DNA of 64,000 bases from Onthophagus taurus. Taxonomy: Eukaryota; Arthropoda; Insecta; Coleoptera; Scarabaeidae. Positions 43,129-53,129 of the stretch are shown here, in pieces. The notes under the pieces are model-generated. The model was not told the DNA's origin and searched no databases. It saw only the letters and a list, made by a program, of their open reading frames with translations. The position numbers and the translations under genes were made by a program. The stretch covers positions 1,431,001 to 1,495,000 of the forward strand of contig NC_091972.1 of the NCBI RefSeq assembly GCF_036711975.1, written 5' to 3'. Positions within the stretch are counted from its first letter, which is position 1; every line of letters starts with the position of its first letter.

Positions 43129-43355
43129 TGTAGCGCATCACGCACTCTTATTATTTTTATATAGAAACATCATGTTATATCACCATGGGTTGTTATATCA
43201 ACATAATGTATTTTCCCATGGCGATTTTGTTAGTCATAAAATAATAAATAAACTGGTAGACAAACATAAAACAGTCTACCAAATACTCCATTTTAATTTT
43301 TAATATTTTATTGTACGATTAATAAATATAGAGTTACAAATAAATATACTCTATA
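43129..43355 (+). repeat. 3' LTR of the Ty3/gypsy copy
   Basis: Nearly identical to the 5' LTR and followed directly by the AGACA target duplication. Confidence 0.88.
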
Positions 43356-43572
43356 AGACAAATCCAAATATGTAAAAATATACAGGGTGTTCCATTTAAA
43401 AAAATAAAGTAGGTGGCGACTTCCGGTATAACCGGAAGTGCTAGAAATCTGAAAATATTTTAGATGAAGAGAACGTAATTGATAATACTTAAGTCTGCAT
43501 TCTCAAATTTTTTGTTTGGCCAGAACCCCAGAAACGTCTAATGACCGGTCTCGCTGAGACACCCTGTATAGA

Positions 43573-43653
43573 ATGACAAAAGAGGCCATAGAGATCCATC
43601 GGCATAGCAACAATATGATTAGAGAATACAGCTGGGAACTTAGCCGCACATAG
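43573..43653 (+). pseudogene. Penelope-like element C-terminal remnant
   Basis: A 26-codon stretch reading MTKEAIEIHRHSNN then IREYSWELSRT and a stop. The EAIEI.KH..N.NRE.G..LS.T pattern is the typical end of Penelope-like proteins after the GIY-YIG domain. It directly borders the long-TIR element ending at 43566, which presumably inserted in it. Confidence 0.5.
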
Positions 43654-44188
43654 AAAATGGTAGATAACTTGATGAACTTTGCACTTGAAGACATAGATAA
43701 TGTTGAGTTCCGCTCAGCATTGAAAATAGGAATTTATATGTATACAACCATAACGTCCTTTGTCCATTCATTTCATCCACATACGTTGATTAATTTCTGC
43801 AGCAGCATAACTTTTTCAATTGAAAAATTACGTCTGTGTAAGTTTCACTGCTGTTGATATATTTTTGAGTATATCACCACTTTAATTTATAACTTTTGTA
43901 TCTATACTTGGAGATAAAAATAAAATCATTAAGCAACGCTGCGAAAATGATAAATTTAGAAATTTATTATTATAAATAATTTAAACCAACGGAATTTATA
44001 GATTACTTATGTATTATATATTACAAAATACGTAGCTAATAAGCCCCGATAACTCACCTATTGATTTTAGCATTCGCGTAAATGCCGATAAGATTTAAAA
44101 ACTGATAAAAATCCCCTCACATGTTAGTTAATTTTGTATCAAAAGTGTTTGTGGACACATTTTTCATTAATTTGTTTTTTGATTTGCA
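43654..44188. promoter_or_regulatory. Upstream region of the DUF4781-like gene
   Basis: No gene or repeat recognised. The promoter and 5' UTR of the gene starting at 44189 should lie here; no clear TATA or initiator was identified. Confidence 0.35.
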
Positions 44189-47100
44189 ATGGATGAACTA
44201 ATCGATGACATACCAATAGGTTAGTACTAAAACCTTGTTACATTATAATGTTGCAAGATAAAAAAATTATTTATATCAAACTATTTTTATATCCAGAAAT
44301 ATCAGCGTGCGAATCATTTAAAATTAAATTAGAAAGTAAATTCAATAACAAAATACCTTTGTACAAAGGCACTTTGGATTCTATTGATTCCATATCGTGT
44401 CAAGATGTTTCTGAAAATGTAAGTAAACATGTTTAAAAAAAAATGTATTAAAAGGTGTTTAATTAATCTTTCCAGATTAAATTTATCTTATTTTTTTTAT
44501 AGAAACACATAATTTTATTATATTTACACGTGGATGGAAATGTTTTTTCCGAGGAATTTTGTGCACATCTCAAAAACGAACATTTACTACAAGAAATCGA
44601 TAAGCACTGTTACTTTTTAGCTTGGGATTTAAATGGTTGTAACGTAAAATCATTATTAAGCTCAGTTAAATGTACTTTGGGGTTTAATACCATTTATAAA
44701 AACGTTTCCGAAAAGAAACCATCAATTTATTTTTTAACTCCCATAGAACACGAAATTATCGAAGTCATTGATAAAACATTTCTCGTTAAACATTTTCCTT
44801 TTAACCTAAAACGATTAATTAAATCGGTTTGTTCTAACACCGAAGAAGTTGTCCGAGAAGTTGAAAAACAAAGCGATGATATCAGGTTTTAAACGTAAAG
44901 TTATTTTATGAAATAGTTTAAAATTATTTTTTCCTTATTTTTAGTTCAGAGAGATTTCAACAAACAATGTATGAATTAATAGGAGACAGAGATTTCGATT
45001 CATTTGAATACGATGAACACGATTATTTAAAAAATAAGTTGTATTTTGCAATTTATGGATCACCGGATAGTTGCGAAAAAGATGAAGAAAAAGAACAAGT
45101 TTTAAATGACCTTTATGGATTAATACGAAAAACTAATAGTAAAGTTTAAAATTAATGTGGAATTTTTGTGTTAATAATTTCCTTATAATTTTATTAGATG
45201 AATATTCAAAATGGAACGACAGAATTGTAATATCGTTTATTTACAATTGTACAGAATCTACGAAGAGCTTTATAGGAAATATGACACCAATTCCGGTTTT
45301 TAGTATTAGAAAATGTAAGGGGTCGAAAAACTCGTGCAGAAAATACATTGATTTAGATCTTAGAGTTTATAATTCGTGGAAGCATTATCTCATAAAGAAT
45401 AAAATGCCAAAGTGCAACATGATCGTACCGAAAAACGGACGATATCAAGGCGATAGCCGAGGAAACGTTCTGCTAGAACATTTTAGATCACCATCTTACA
45501 CTAACACAGCTTATGCTTTAAGATATATGGATATTATTATGACAATTTTAGGAATTATTGCAGCTATTTTAATGGTCGTTAGTATTGTTTATAATCCCAT
45601 TATGATTTCTGCAGGAATTTTAGGATTAACATGTGCTATTTATTCCATGACACGAACAGCTTTTCAAATACACGATAGAAGAAAACATAGAATGGTTTTT
45701 ATTAACTTTAATTGATTTATTATATTTTTTAATCGATCGTTTTTATTAATAGAATATGAGCATAAAAAATCCTGATGCAAGGGGAGCCTATTTAAATATA
45801 GCTGCTAATTCTATTGGTTTAATTGGTGGAGCACTAACTCGAACAGTAGCTATTGTAGCCAGTAGGGGAGTAGTTATAGGAAAGGTTTATTTGACAAATA
45901 ATCACCTAGATACAGGTATCACAAACGTCCGGTAGCACGGTCGATAAAAACAGAACGGAAGCACATAGAAACATGAAATTTGGCATACATTTTATTCAAA
46001 CGTTACACAGGCCCGCAGACGCTTGGGGAATGCAGCCATCGGGGTGGAGGGCACACTTCAAACTGTCGAAATTCTTATGGGGAGTAGCACACAAAAAATT
46101 GAGAAGGTTCAAATCAATGGTGATTTGAGTACCTTAACCTTATGGCGATGAATTCTGTTGAAATACCCATAAACTGGCTCCAAGGAACCACTTCGTTCAT
46201 CAGAATTTCATCAATGTAGTTGATCTTGACTACCTGATCCACAAAAATCAGCAGTGTTCTGCCGTTTTGGCGGTTGAATTTTTGCTCAATCGTTAATAAC
46301 TTCTCATCAGTGGAGAAAATATATTTGCCTTCATCTAATTCCATCAAAGTGTGAATCTTTTGCATCTTGGTGTTACGAAGCCTCAAACGATGTTTAACAA
46401 TCCTGTGCACATATTCACGGATGATATTCAGCTCCTTAGCCATCTTCTGAAACTCCTCTTAGAATTCTGGCAGTCTTTGGTCTTCCACTTGATAACGTCG
46501 GATTCAGCATCAAAATTGTGGCACGCAAAGCTAGGCTCCCGGACATTTGTGACGCCTAGTAAAAAAGAAAATCCTATAACTCTTTTTTTCTTTTAGAGTA
46601 TGTTAATGACTGCGAATGCAATAAATTACGCCGGATTGGCAACAGATTTCGTTGGGATAATGAATTCTTTACATGCAATGAAAACCTCAAAACGACCCGA
46701 CGCCCTTCAATTTCTTCAATTTTCATTCTCTATTCTTTTCTTTAATAATAGCATCATAAACATAGCGAGAACTCGAGGACAATTAGTGCAAGCAGAAATT
46801 TCGTCATCCATCAAAGTCAGTAAATCAACCAAGTACGTTTTTAAATTTAACATTTTCAAAAGACTTTTAATAATAATTTATTTTAGAATTCAAAACCCCA
46901 ATAATCAAACTGTATCTCATCTTAGAAGTATCCATTCCCAGGATTTAATTAAAGTCTTAGGATCAAGAGGAAATCGTCTTTCGGAAGCGAAATTGATTAC
47001 GTTTTCGACGGCAAATGGAAAACTTTCACTAAACGACGTTCCTGTAACCGTTTTAAAACAAACAGCGGTTCGGTTTCAAGGAATGTCTTTACCTCCAATG

Positions 47101-47601
47101 CAATATATAACCGAAGTCATTCAAAAAAAGTATTTAACCGACGAAGAAGATGTGAGATTATACGAAGACGTCCTATTTCATTATCCACATACAACAAAAG
47201 AGCATGTTTTTAAAATTGTCGAAAAATTATTGGTTAAATTAAAAGAGGAACAAGTAGAACATAAAAACGCTATAAAGAAAATATTCCCGCAATCGACGTT
47301 TACGTGTAAAATTATGGAAATTTCTATACAATTTTTGGAGAGAAAGTTTGAAAATGAATGTGATCTTTGTGACAGTTTAGAAGAAATTAAATCGAAACTT
47401 TTTAGAATGATCGAATCTGTTGATTTAAATGAAATCTTAATAGATTTAGTTCAGTTTTATTTGGATTGGTTAACTACGGCTATTTACGAGTTCGAACAGG
47501 CGAATGTAAAAAGAGCGAAAAGACGCGAAATGCAAATGAAGTACAAAGAAAAAGTTAATTGTACGATTTGTGGTGGATTTTATTATAAAAATTCCAAATA
47601 A
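44189..47601 (+). CDS. Predicted membrane protein resembling DUF4781 family
   Basis: Eight exons: 44189-44219, 44297-44418, 44503-44885, 44945-45138, 45198-45694, 45753-45884, 46597-46832, 46887-47601. All introns have GT/AG ends and compatible phases; total 769 residues. The N-terminal 170 residues (HVDGNVFSEEFCAHLKNEHL, YFLAWDLNG) faintly recall a thioredoxin-fold UAS domain. Two or so hydrophobic helices lie at about 359-394 (TILGIIAAILMVVSIVYNPI onward). After them come GAYLNIAANSIGLIGGAL and LQFLQFSFSILFFNNSIINI, the wording I associate with the insect DUF4781 family. The C-terminal part is helical and charged, ending CTICGGFYYK. Function unknown; membrane location is inferred. Intron 6 (712 bp) holds a mariner fragment. 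The gene appears intact. Confidence 0.82.
45913..46556 (-). mobile_element. Mariner-like element, internally deleted, in intron 6
   Basis: Degenerate inverted ends (CAGGTATCACAAACGTCCGG left; complement of GGCGTCACAAATGTCCGGGA right) next to TA on both sides (45911-45912 and 46557-46558). The minus strand encodes AKELNIIREYVHRIVKHRLR, FSTDEKLLTIEQKFNRQNGR and LIFVDQVVKINYIDEIL, pieces of a known insect mariner-type transposase, and near the other end FPKRLRACV. The middle and the rest of the catalytic domain are deleted, so it is dead. Confidence 0.75.
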
Positions 47602-47607
47602 TCTTGT

Positions 47608-47613
47608 AATAAA
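47608..47613 (+). terminator. Polyadenylation signal of the DUF4781-like gene
   Basis: AATAAA seven bases after the stop codon; another AATAAA-like word occurs near 47632. Confidence 0.5.
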
Positions 47614-47914
47614 CTAAAGTGTACTTTATTAAATAAATATTTGCTTTAATTCTAACATTTTCTAATTAAATTATTTATTGTAAAATAGTATACTGTATTG
47701 AGAATTCATGAAATTACCGAGAGATGATACTGTCATAAATCATCTTGTGGGCACTAGAGGCCTACAGGGGGCGGTAAAGGGCGCAGAAAAAATTGGGGGT
47801 CCCGAAGCCGTTTAAGAATACGACCGCTGATTTGTCTTTTTCTAATAGCCCATTCTATTGGTGTACTATTTTACAATTTTATATAAAATTGTAGTGCTAA
47901 TGTAAAACTAGAAC
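47614..47914. other. Intergenic, nothing recognised
   Basis: AT-rich; the right end (from about 47890) is the beginning of the ACTAGAAC dispersed repeat that the hAT element splits. Confidence 0.35.
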
Positions 47915-50900
47915 CAGGGCCGGCGCGACATAAGCGAAATTTAGGCGGTTGCCTAGGGCGCGGGAATTTGGGGGGCGCAAAATTTTGGCGCACGAGAAAA
48001 AAAGCTAAAAGTTTTGCACTTTCTTAAATTAATCTTAATTGGGCCAAATTTTTAACAAAAGCGACCACTGTATTAGGCAACCTTTAACAATTGTACGTAT
48101 TACATACTCGACCGGACTATAAGGACTATGTATAATATTTTTAATTTTAACGTGGTTTTCAATTAGTGTATTGCCTGATCTTTTTTACATTCTCTAATGG
48201 TCTCTAAAGGAAGTAGACATAAATATAACCTTACTTCCTATTGCTTTCACGGGAACCCCGGAATACCAGTGTAATACGTACCACCGTCAACGCAAAAAAT
48301 GTCACTAGAATTAAATAGCTAACCTATAAAATTTAGCAGTAGTTCTACGTGTAGTCGGATCGCATTTTTCCAAAAAACCTTTATTATTGTGTTGTGATTT
48401 AAAACATTTGGTAAGTGTGAAAATATTATGACGTTAAAATTAGTTAAAATATCGACGGATTTTTAAAACATCAGAACATCGTAAACAACACAGAAAATTT
48501 CACAAAAATTGTTTTTTAATAACTGTCTTATTTCAATGAAAACTCATTAAACCTCTTGCCCACAAAAAAAACATGCTGTAAGATAAAACAGTTAAAAAAT
48601 CGATTCTTGTAAATTTTTCTCAATGTCATTTACGGTGTTCTGCGTTCTGTTAAAAACCTATCGATGTCTTCCTCCAAAAGTGTTCTATGAATACCACTTG
48701 CAATAGGTGATGTTCGCTTTTCAAGAATAATCAAAGTATTGTACTAGCTGATGCTAGTAAGCCTAAGCGACCTTCTGGGTCGCAAAACCGAAAACGGAAA
48801 GAGGAAAAAGAGAAAGAAAGTGCCAAATTAAAAAGATCTGTCCTTGTTTTTCTTCAAAGAGAAGATAAAGAAAATACGGATATTCTAACAGAGACAAGTG
48901 AATGCAGTACTTCTACTACGGAGCAGGGAACAGAAGCAGTACACGGTGAAAATTTAAAGGATGAAGGAACATCAAATACATCGGCATACGTTTCCATTGA
49001 TTATGACGATCCTGGTATCTGGCCTGATTCTATAAATGATCATTTGCGACAAATGATTGTCTCACGCGGCCCTCAACAAAATATTCCAAGTCAGTTTCCC
49101 AAAGATAAAAACAACCGTAGGTTTACTACGGTTCACTTCAATAGACAAATGTGTAATGGAGAAAAAATACCAAGGAAATGGTTAGTTTATTCTCCATCAA
49201 ATAACACAGTTGTATGTTTTTGCTGCAAGTTATTCAAGAACTGCATATACCTCACTGTGCCGAGAAGGAAGTAACGACTGGAAAAGCATGAGCACCATCC
49301 TCTCTTCCCATGAGCGCAATGTAAATCACATTGACAATTGTCAAGTTTGGCGAGAATTAGAAGTTCGCCTACGTGAAAATAAAACCATTGACGCCATGCA
49401 CCAAAAGAAAATTAAACAACAGGAGAGCTATTGGAAACAAATTTTACAACGTTTAATAGCCTTGGTGAGAACTCTGGGTGGACAAAACTTGGCCTTTCGC
49501 GGTTCAAAGGATAAATTATATGACCATAATAACGGCAACTATTTAAAATTTATTGAATATCTTGCATTATTCGATCCAGTCATGAATGAACATTTGCAAA
49601 AAGTTAAAGATGCTAAATTATTGGTTCATTATCTCGGCAAGGATATTCAGAATGAACTTATACAACTGCTATCACGAGCTATAAGAGCAAAAATTTTGAA
49701 TAGTGCTAAATTAGCCAAATATTATTCAATCATATTGGATTGTACTCCTGACATCAGTCATACGGAACAAATGACAATTATAATAAGATTTGTTGATGTA
49801 ATGGATGAAAAAACACAACAACCTGACGTGGTCATGCGGGAGCATTTTCTTGGGTTTGTGCCACTACAAGAAACAATAGGTGCTTTCATATCAAAAACAA
49901 TCGTCGATGAACTCGAACAAATGGGATTACAAATTGATAACTTACGAGGGCAAGGATACGATAACGGAAGCAACATGAAGGGCAAAATAAATGGAGTGAG
50001 CTGTTCCCTAGAGGCTACAAGTTTTTTTAACATTGTACAAAAAATTTATACTTTTTTCGCTGGTTCTACAAAACGTTGGCACATTCTTCAAAAACATGCA
50101 GCAAATTTAACTATCAAACCCCTGAGTGATACACGTTGGGAAAGCCGTATCGATGCGTTGAAGCCGCTGCGATTTCAAATTTCGAAAATATATGACGCCC
50201 TTATGGATATTTATAATGACCTAAATCCAGCAGGTTACAGTGGAAACATCATGCGCGTGGAAGCAAAAGGAATTGCAGATGGTATAAGTACATTTAAATT
50301 TCTAGTGTCACTTATTACGTGGTACAATATTCTTTTCGAAATCAACATTATAAGCAAATTACTGCAAAATAAGAATGCAGACATATTTGTATGTACGAAA
50401 CAGCTGGAAGTTACAAAGAATTATCTTGTAAGTTGTCGATCAGATGAAAACTTCGAAAAGAATTTATCAGATGCTACACTTCTGGCAAACGAACTCGATA
50501 TTGATGCAAATTTTCCTAATGCACCTAGTAGGCGAAGGAAAATTAAAAAACAGTTTGATTATGAAGCCGAAGGTGTATCAATACAAGATCCCAAACAAAA
50601 CTATAAAATATCATTCTATTATATGATTATAGATAATGCAGTAAATGCAATACAGGAAAGATTTAATCAAATGCAAGAGTATTGTGCTTTATTTGGGTTT
50701 CTTTACGATATTTTTAACTTAAAGGATAAAAACGAAGCTGATATTCTTATGCAATGCAAAAAGTTTGAAAGTGCCTAATTCCTGTAAAGACATTGATGGA
50801 GAAGACTTATGCTGGGAACTTCAAAGTGTGTCTCGAAGACTTCCAAAAGTAATGGGCCCATCTGAAGTTCTTCTTTTCATTTTAAGGCATGATCTCCAGA

Positions 50901-51451
50901 ATAGCGTTCCTAATATTTACGTCGCGTTAAGGATTTTATTAACTCTCCCTGTTTCTGTAGCAAGTGGAGAGCGCAATTTTTCTAGATTGAAATTAATTAA
51001 AACGTACTTGCGCTCAACGATGACTGAAGAAAGATTAGTTGGATTAGCGACAATATCAATAGAGCAAGAACTGGCTTACAATCTGGACCTCTGTGAATTA
51101 ATTTCATTATTTGCACAAGAGAAAGCACGCAAAGTAGCATTTTAATATTGTGGCCTGCCTTCAAAGGGAAATGTGCGGCATCTACAATGTTATGACGTAA
51201 ATGTTAATATTGTTGGAAGTAACGATACGATTATGTTTTAGTATTAATAAAATATTAGACAATGTTATTCTTTATAACGAGTTTTTAAATTTCTTTTCCT
51301 ATTCATATTTTACCTATTCATTTATGCTATTAGTTCATTAAATTGGACTACATAGAAAATGATTCTGTATTCTGTGCTGTATATTGTACAAATCAAAGGG
51401 CGTGATAGGACAGTTTGGCCTAGGGCGTAAAAAAGGCTCGCGCCGGCCCTG
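47915..51451 (+). mobile_element. hAT transposon
   Basis: 3537 bp with perfect 14-bp inverted ends CAGGGCCGGCGCGA and TCGCGCCGGCCCTG. A perfect 8-bp target duplication ACTAGAAC (47907-47914, 51452-51459) is diagnostic for hAT. It encodes a ZMYM-type/DUF4371 transposase with small disruptions. Confidence 0.93.
48750..51145 (+). pseudogene. hAT transposase (TTF zinc finger/DUF4371/dimerisation), frameshifted
   Basis: Pieces in order: KPKRPSGSQNRKRKEEKEKE (from about 48755), WPDSINDHLRQMIVSRGPQQ, a TTF-type finger (WLVYSPSNNTVVCFCCKLF), DUF4371 core (ILDCTPDISHTEQMTIIIRF, GQGYDNGSNMKGKINGV), LSDTRWESRIDALKPL and the C-terminal dimerisation motif (LLTLPVSVASGERNFSRLKL). The frame slips by one near 49225 and again near 50770. 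The conserved CHSLNL block expected after KGKINGV is missing, so about 35 residues seem to be lost. The family resembles ZMYM1-like insect transposases. No ATG opens the first piece; start uncertain. Confidence 0.85.
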
Positions 51452-51459
51452 ACTAGAAC

Positions 51460-52193
51460 TAATACTATACCTAGAATCATTCGGGTTTAGCCGTCTTTAG
51501 AGACGTGCGGCAAAGTTGGGGGCGCTATTTGATTCTCAAAGTGGGCGGTTGAAGAAATTAGTTTAAGAACCTCTGCGCTAAACGATACTGTTTACTGATA
51601 CCATTTATAGACAGTGGCACGGAATATATCCCCTGCCCCTGAATTAAGCTCCAATAATAGAAAAATGTTTTTTACAGGAGTCTTAAGGAGAATAAAAACA
51701 ATGGTACTTTTTTCAATTCAAGTTCCTTTTTATTTTATCGGACATTCACAGTTCACATATAACTATCTCCTATCTCAACTCTAAGGCAAAAACTTTTTAA
51801 CAGAAAAAACCAACTGATATTAGAGATAGAGAATGTTATTACAAGCGCTCATAAAAAAAAGAAAAACAAATTTTTCTTCAAATACTTTTATTATAGGCGT
51901 CCAGACGTTCGTCCTAAGGAAGGCGGAAATGCGATGGTGTTCTATCCCCAAAAGGCTATTATTATTATTTAAAAACGGTTTAACCAGAAACAATTAATTA
52001 TATTCTTAACAAACGTAAAAAAAAAAATAATGAATTAAACACGTTAACTTAATAAATGCAATTAGTAGTATTTATTATTATTTTCACCTTTTAAATTCAT
52101 TTTAATGGTTTTAATAATGTGTTTGAAAAAATTAAACGTAATGTTATATTGTGACTTGGAGACATTTAAAAATTAATTAATTGCTGGTAGATT
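51460..52193. other. Intergenic and FKBP12 3' UTR
   Basis: 51460-51540 continues the dispersed ACTAGAAC/GCCGTCTTTAGAGACGTG repeat. The rest is AT-rich. A minus-strand AATAAA (tttatt at 52071-52076), about 120 bases past the FKBP12 stop, is the likely polyadenylation signal. Confidence 0.45.
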
Positions 52194-52682
52194 CTATTCG
52201 ACTCGGATCAGTTCAACGTCGAAGATGAGCGTTGAATTCGGCGGGATGATCCCTGGATGGCCCCTGGAACCGTACGCGTAGTCGGGAGAGCAAATCAGTT
52301 TCGCTCGTTGACCCACACTCAACTACAAATTGAAATCAATCACCTTTGTATTCATTTAATAAAAATTAAAGCAATCAAAGCTTAAAAACAATCAAGAAGC
52401 TTTAACAAAATCAGATTTGTGACCAATTTAACATCTTTTAATCAGAGCGCAAGGATAATTGTATCATCATTTGGAGCAAAATTAAAAAGTTAATTTAAGA
52501 AGGAAGGTCGTGAGTTCTTACCTGTGCTACCCCTTCATCCCAACCTTTGATAACTTCTCCTTTTCCGATGTGGAATTTAAAAGGTATCCCTCTATCACGG
52601 GAGGAATCAAACTTTGTTCCGTTTTCTAATGTTCCAGTGTAATGTACGACCACCGTTTGGCCTGTTTTGGGGTAGGTTTGGC
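52194..52682 (-). CDS. Fkbp12: FKBP12-type peptidyl-prolyl isomerase, exons 2-3 (partial)
   Basis: Minus-strand exons 52682-52522 and 52322-52194 (stop TAG), separated by a 199-bp GT/AG intron, phase 0. They encode all but the first 13 or so residues of a 108-residue [95 protein letters not shown]. The FK506-pocket residues (Tyr in HYTG, Asp in FDSSRD, Val-Ile and Trp in EVIKGW, Tyr in YAYG, Phe in IFDVEL) are all present. The enzyme isomerises X-Pro bonds and regulates ryanodine and TGF-beta receptors in animals. Exon 1 with the start lies beyond 64000, across the satellite array. The exon begins in phase 1. Confidence 0.95.
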
Positions 52683-52714
52683 CTATTTAATTAAAAAAAA
52701 ATAAAGTAAGTATA

Positions 52715-53129
52715 CAGGGTGATTGACATAAGAACCGACACAGAGCAGGGACATGTAGAGGACAATAAATTAAGATGATTTAACGTAACTTACCTCTATA
52801 CTAAGTTGTACACCTCAGGAGTTATAGGCCTTCAAAGTTGGCTCTTAAATTTTTAAAAAGTTCAATATCTTCGTAATACATTAAGCTAGAAAAACCAAAT
52901 TTGGTATACGTTATGAGTGTACCAAGAGTATTAATTGGTAGCAAATTAAACCCAATTGCGGCATTTCATAGGGTTGATTAAGGGTGATGGTACCCTAAAT
53001 TTTGACAACTTTTTTTTAACCTTTTGGCGGATTTAATACATTACTACTTCATTTCATGTGGAATTTAATTCTAAAACTTTTCTTACTCGTATTATTTTTT
53101 AAAAAACTTAAATTTTAAAAACTTTAAAC
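52715..53129. mobile_element. Left arm of a long-TIR element (CAGGGTGATTGACATAAG)
   Basis: TA at 52713-52714, then CAGGGTGATTGACATAAGAA, the same class of end as the other long-TIR elements here, followed by the usual type of arm sequence (CTTCGTAATACATTAAGC, AAACCAAATTTGGTATACGT). The matching right arm is not in the window. The satellite follows directly without a visible break, so it is probably inside this element. It sits in FKBP12 intron 1. Confidence 0.5.

Larger units (their letters stand above)
41861..43355 (+). mobile_element. Ty3/gypsy LTR retrotransposon copy, broken, young
   Basis: Two LTRs of about 229 bp (41861-42089) and 227 bp (43129-43355), TG...TA, nearly identical apart from one 2-bp length difference, which points to a recent insertion. 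A 5-bp target duplication AGACA flanks the pair (41856-41860, 43356-43360). Between them only the end of an integrase of Ty3/gypsy type is recognisable (about 42100-42625) and then the polypurine tract. The copy is broken, with most of the internal region missing. A MULE-type MITE sits in its polypurine tract. Confidence 0.88.
35514..43566. mobile_element. Long-TIR element (CAGGGTATCTCAGC ends) hosting three other transposons
   Basis: Ends at TA dinucleotides (35512-35513, 43567-43568). Left arm CAGGGTATCTCAGCGAGACC; right arm complementary, ending ACACCCTG. A second CAGGGTG-type end lies inside each arm (near 35595 and 43382), so the arms are themselves composite. Arms of several hundred bases pair (35514-36049 with 41435-41855 plus 43361-43566). 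Nothing encoded by the element itself remains; all coding content belongs to the piggyBac (36050-41430), the pogo inside it, and the Ty3/gypsy copy (41861-43355). Confidence 0.75.

Noticed and set aside
44503-44885. Separate FAF1/UBX-type gene from the UAS-like segment
   Set aside because: Splice sites and phases join it to the downstream exons, and no UBX domain follows.
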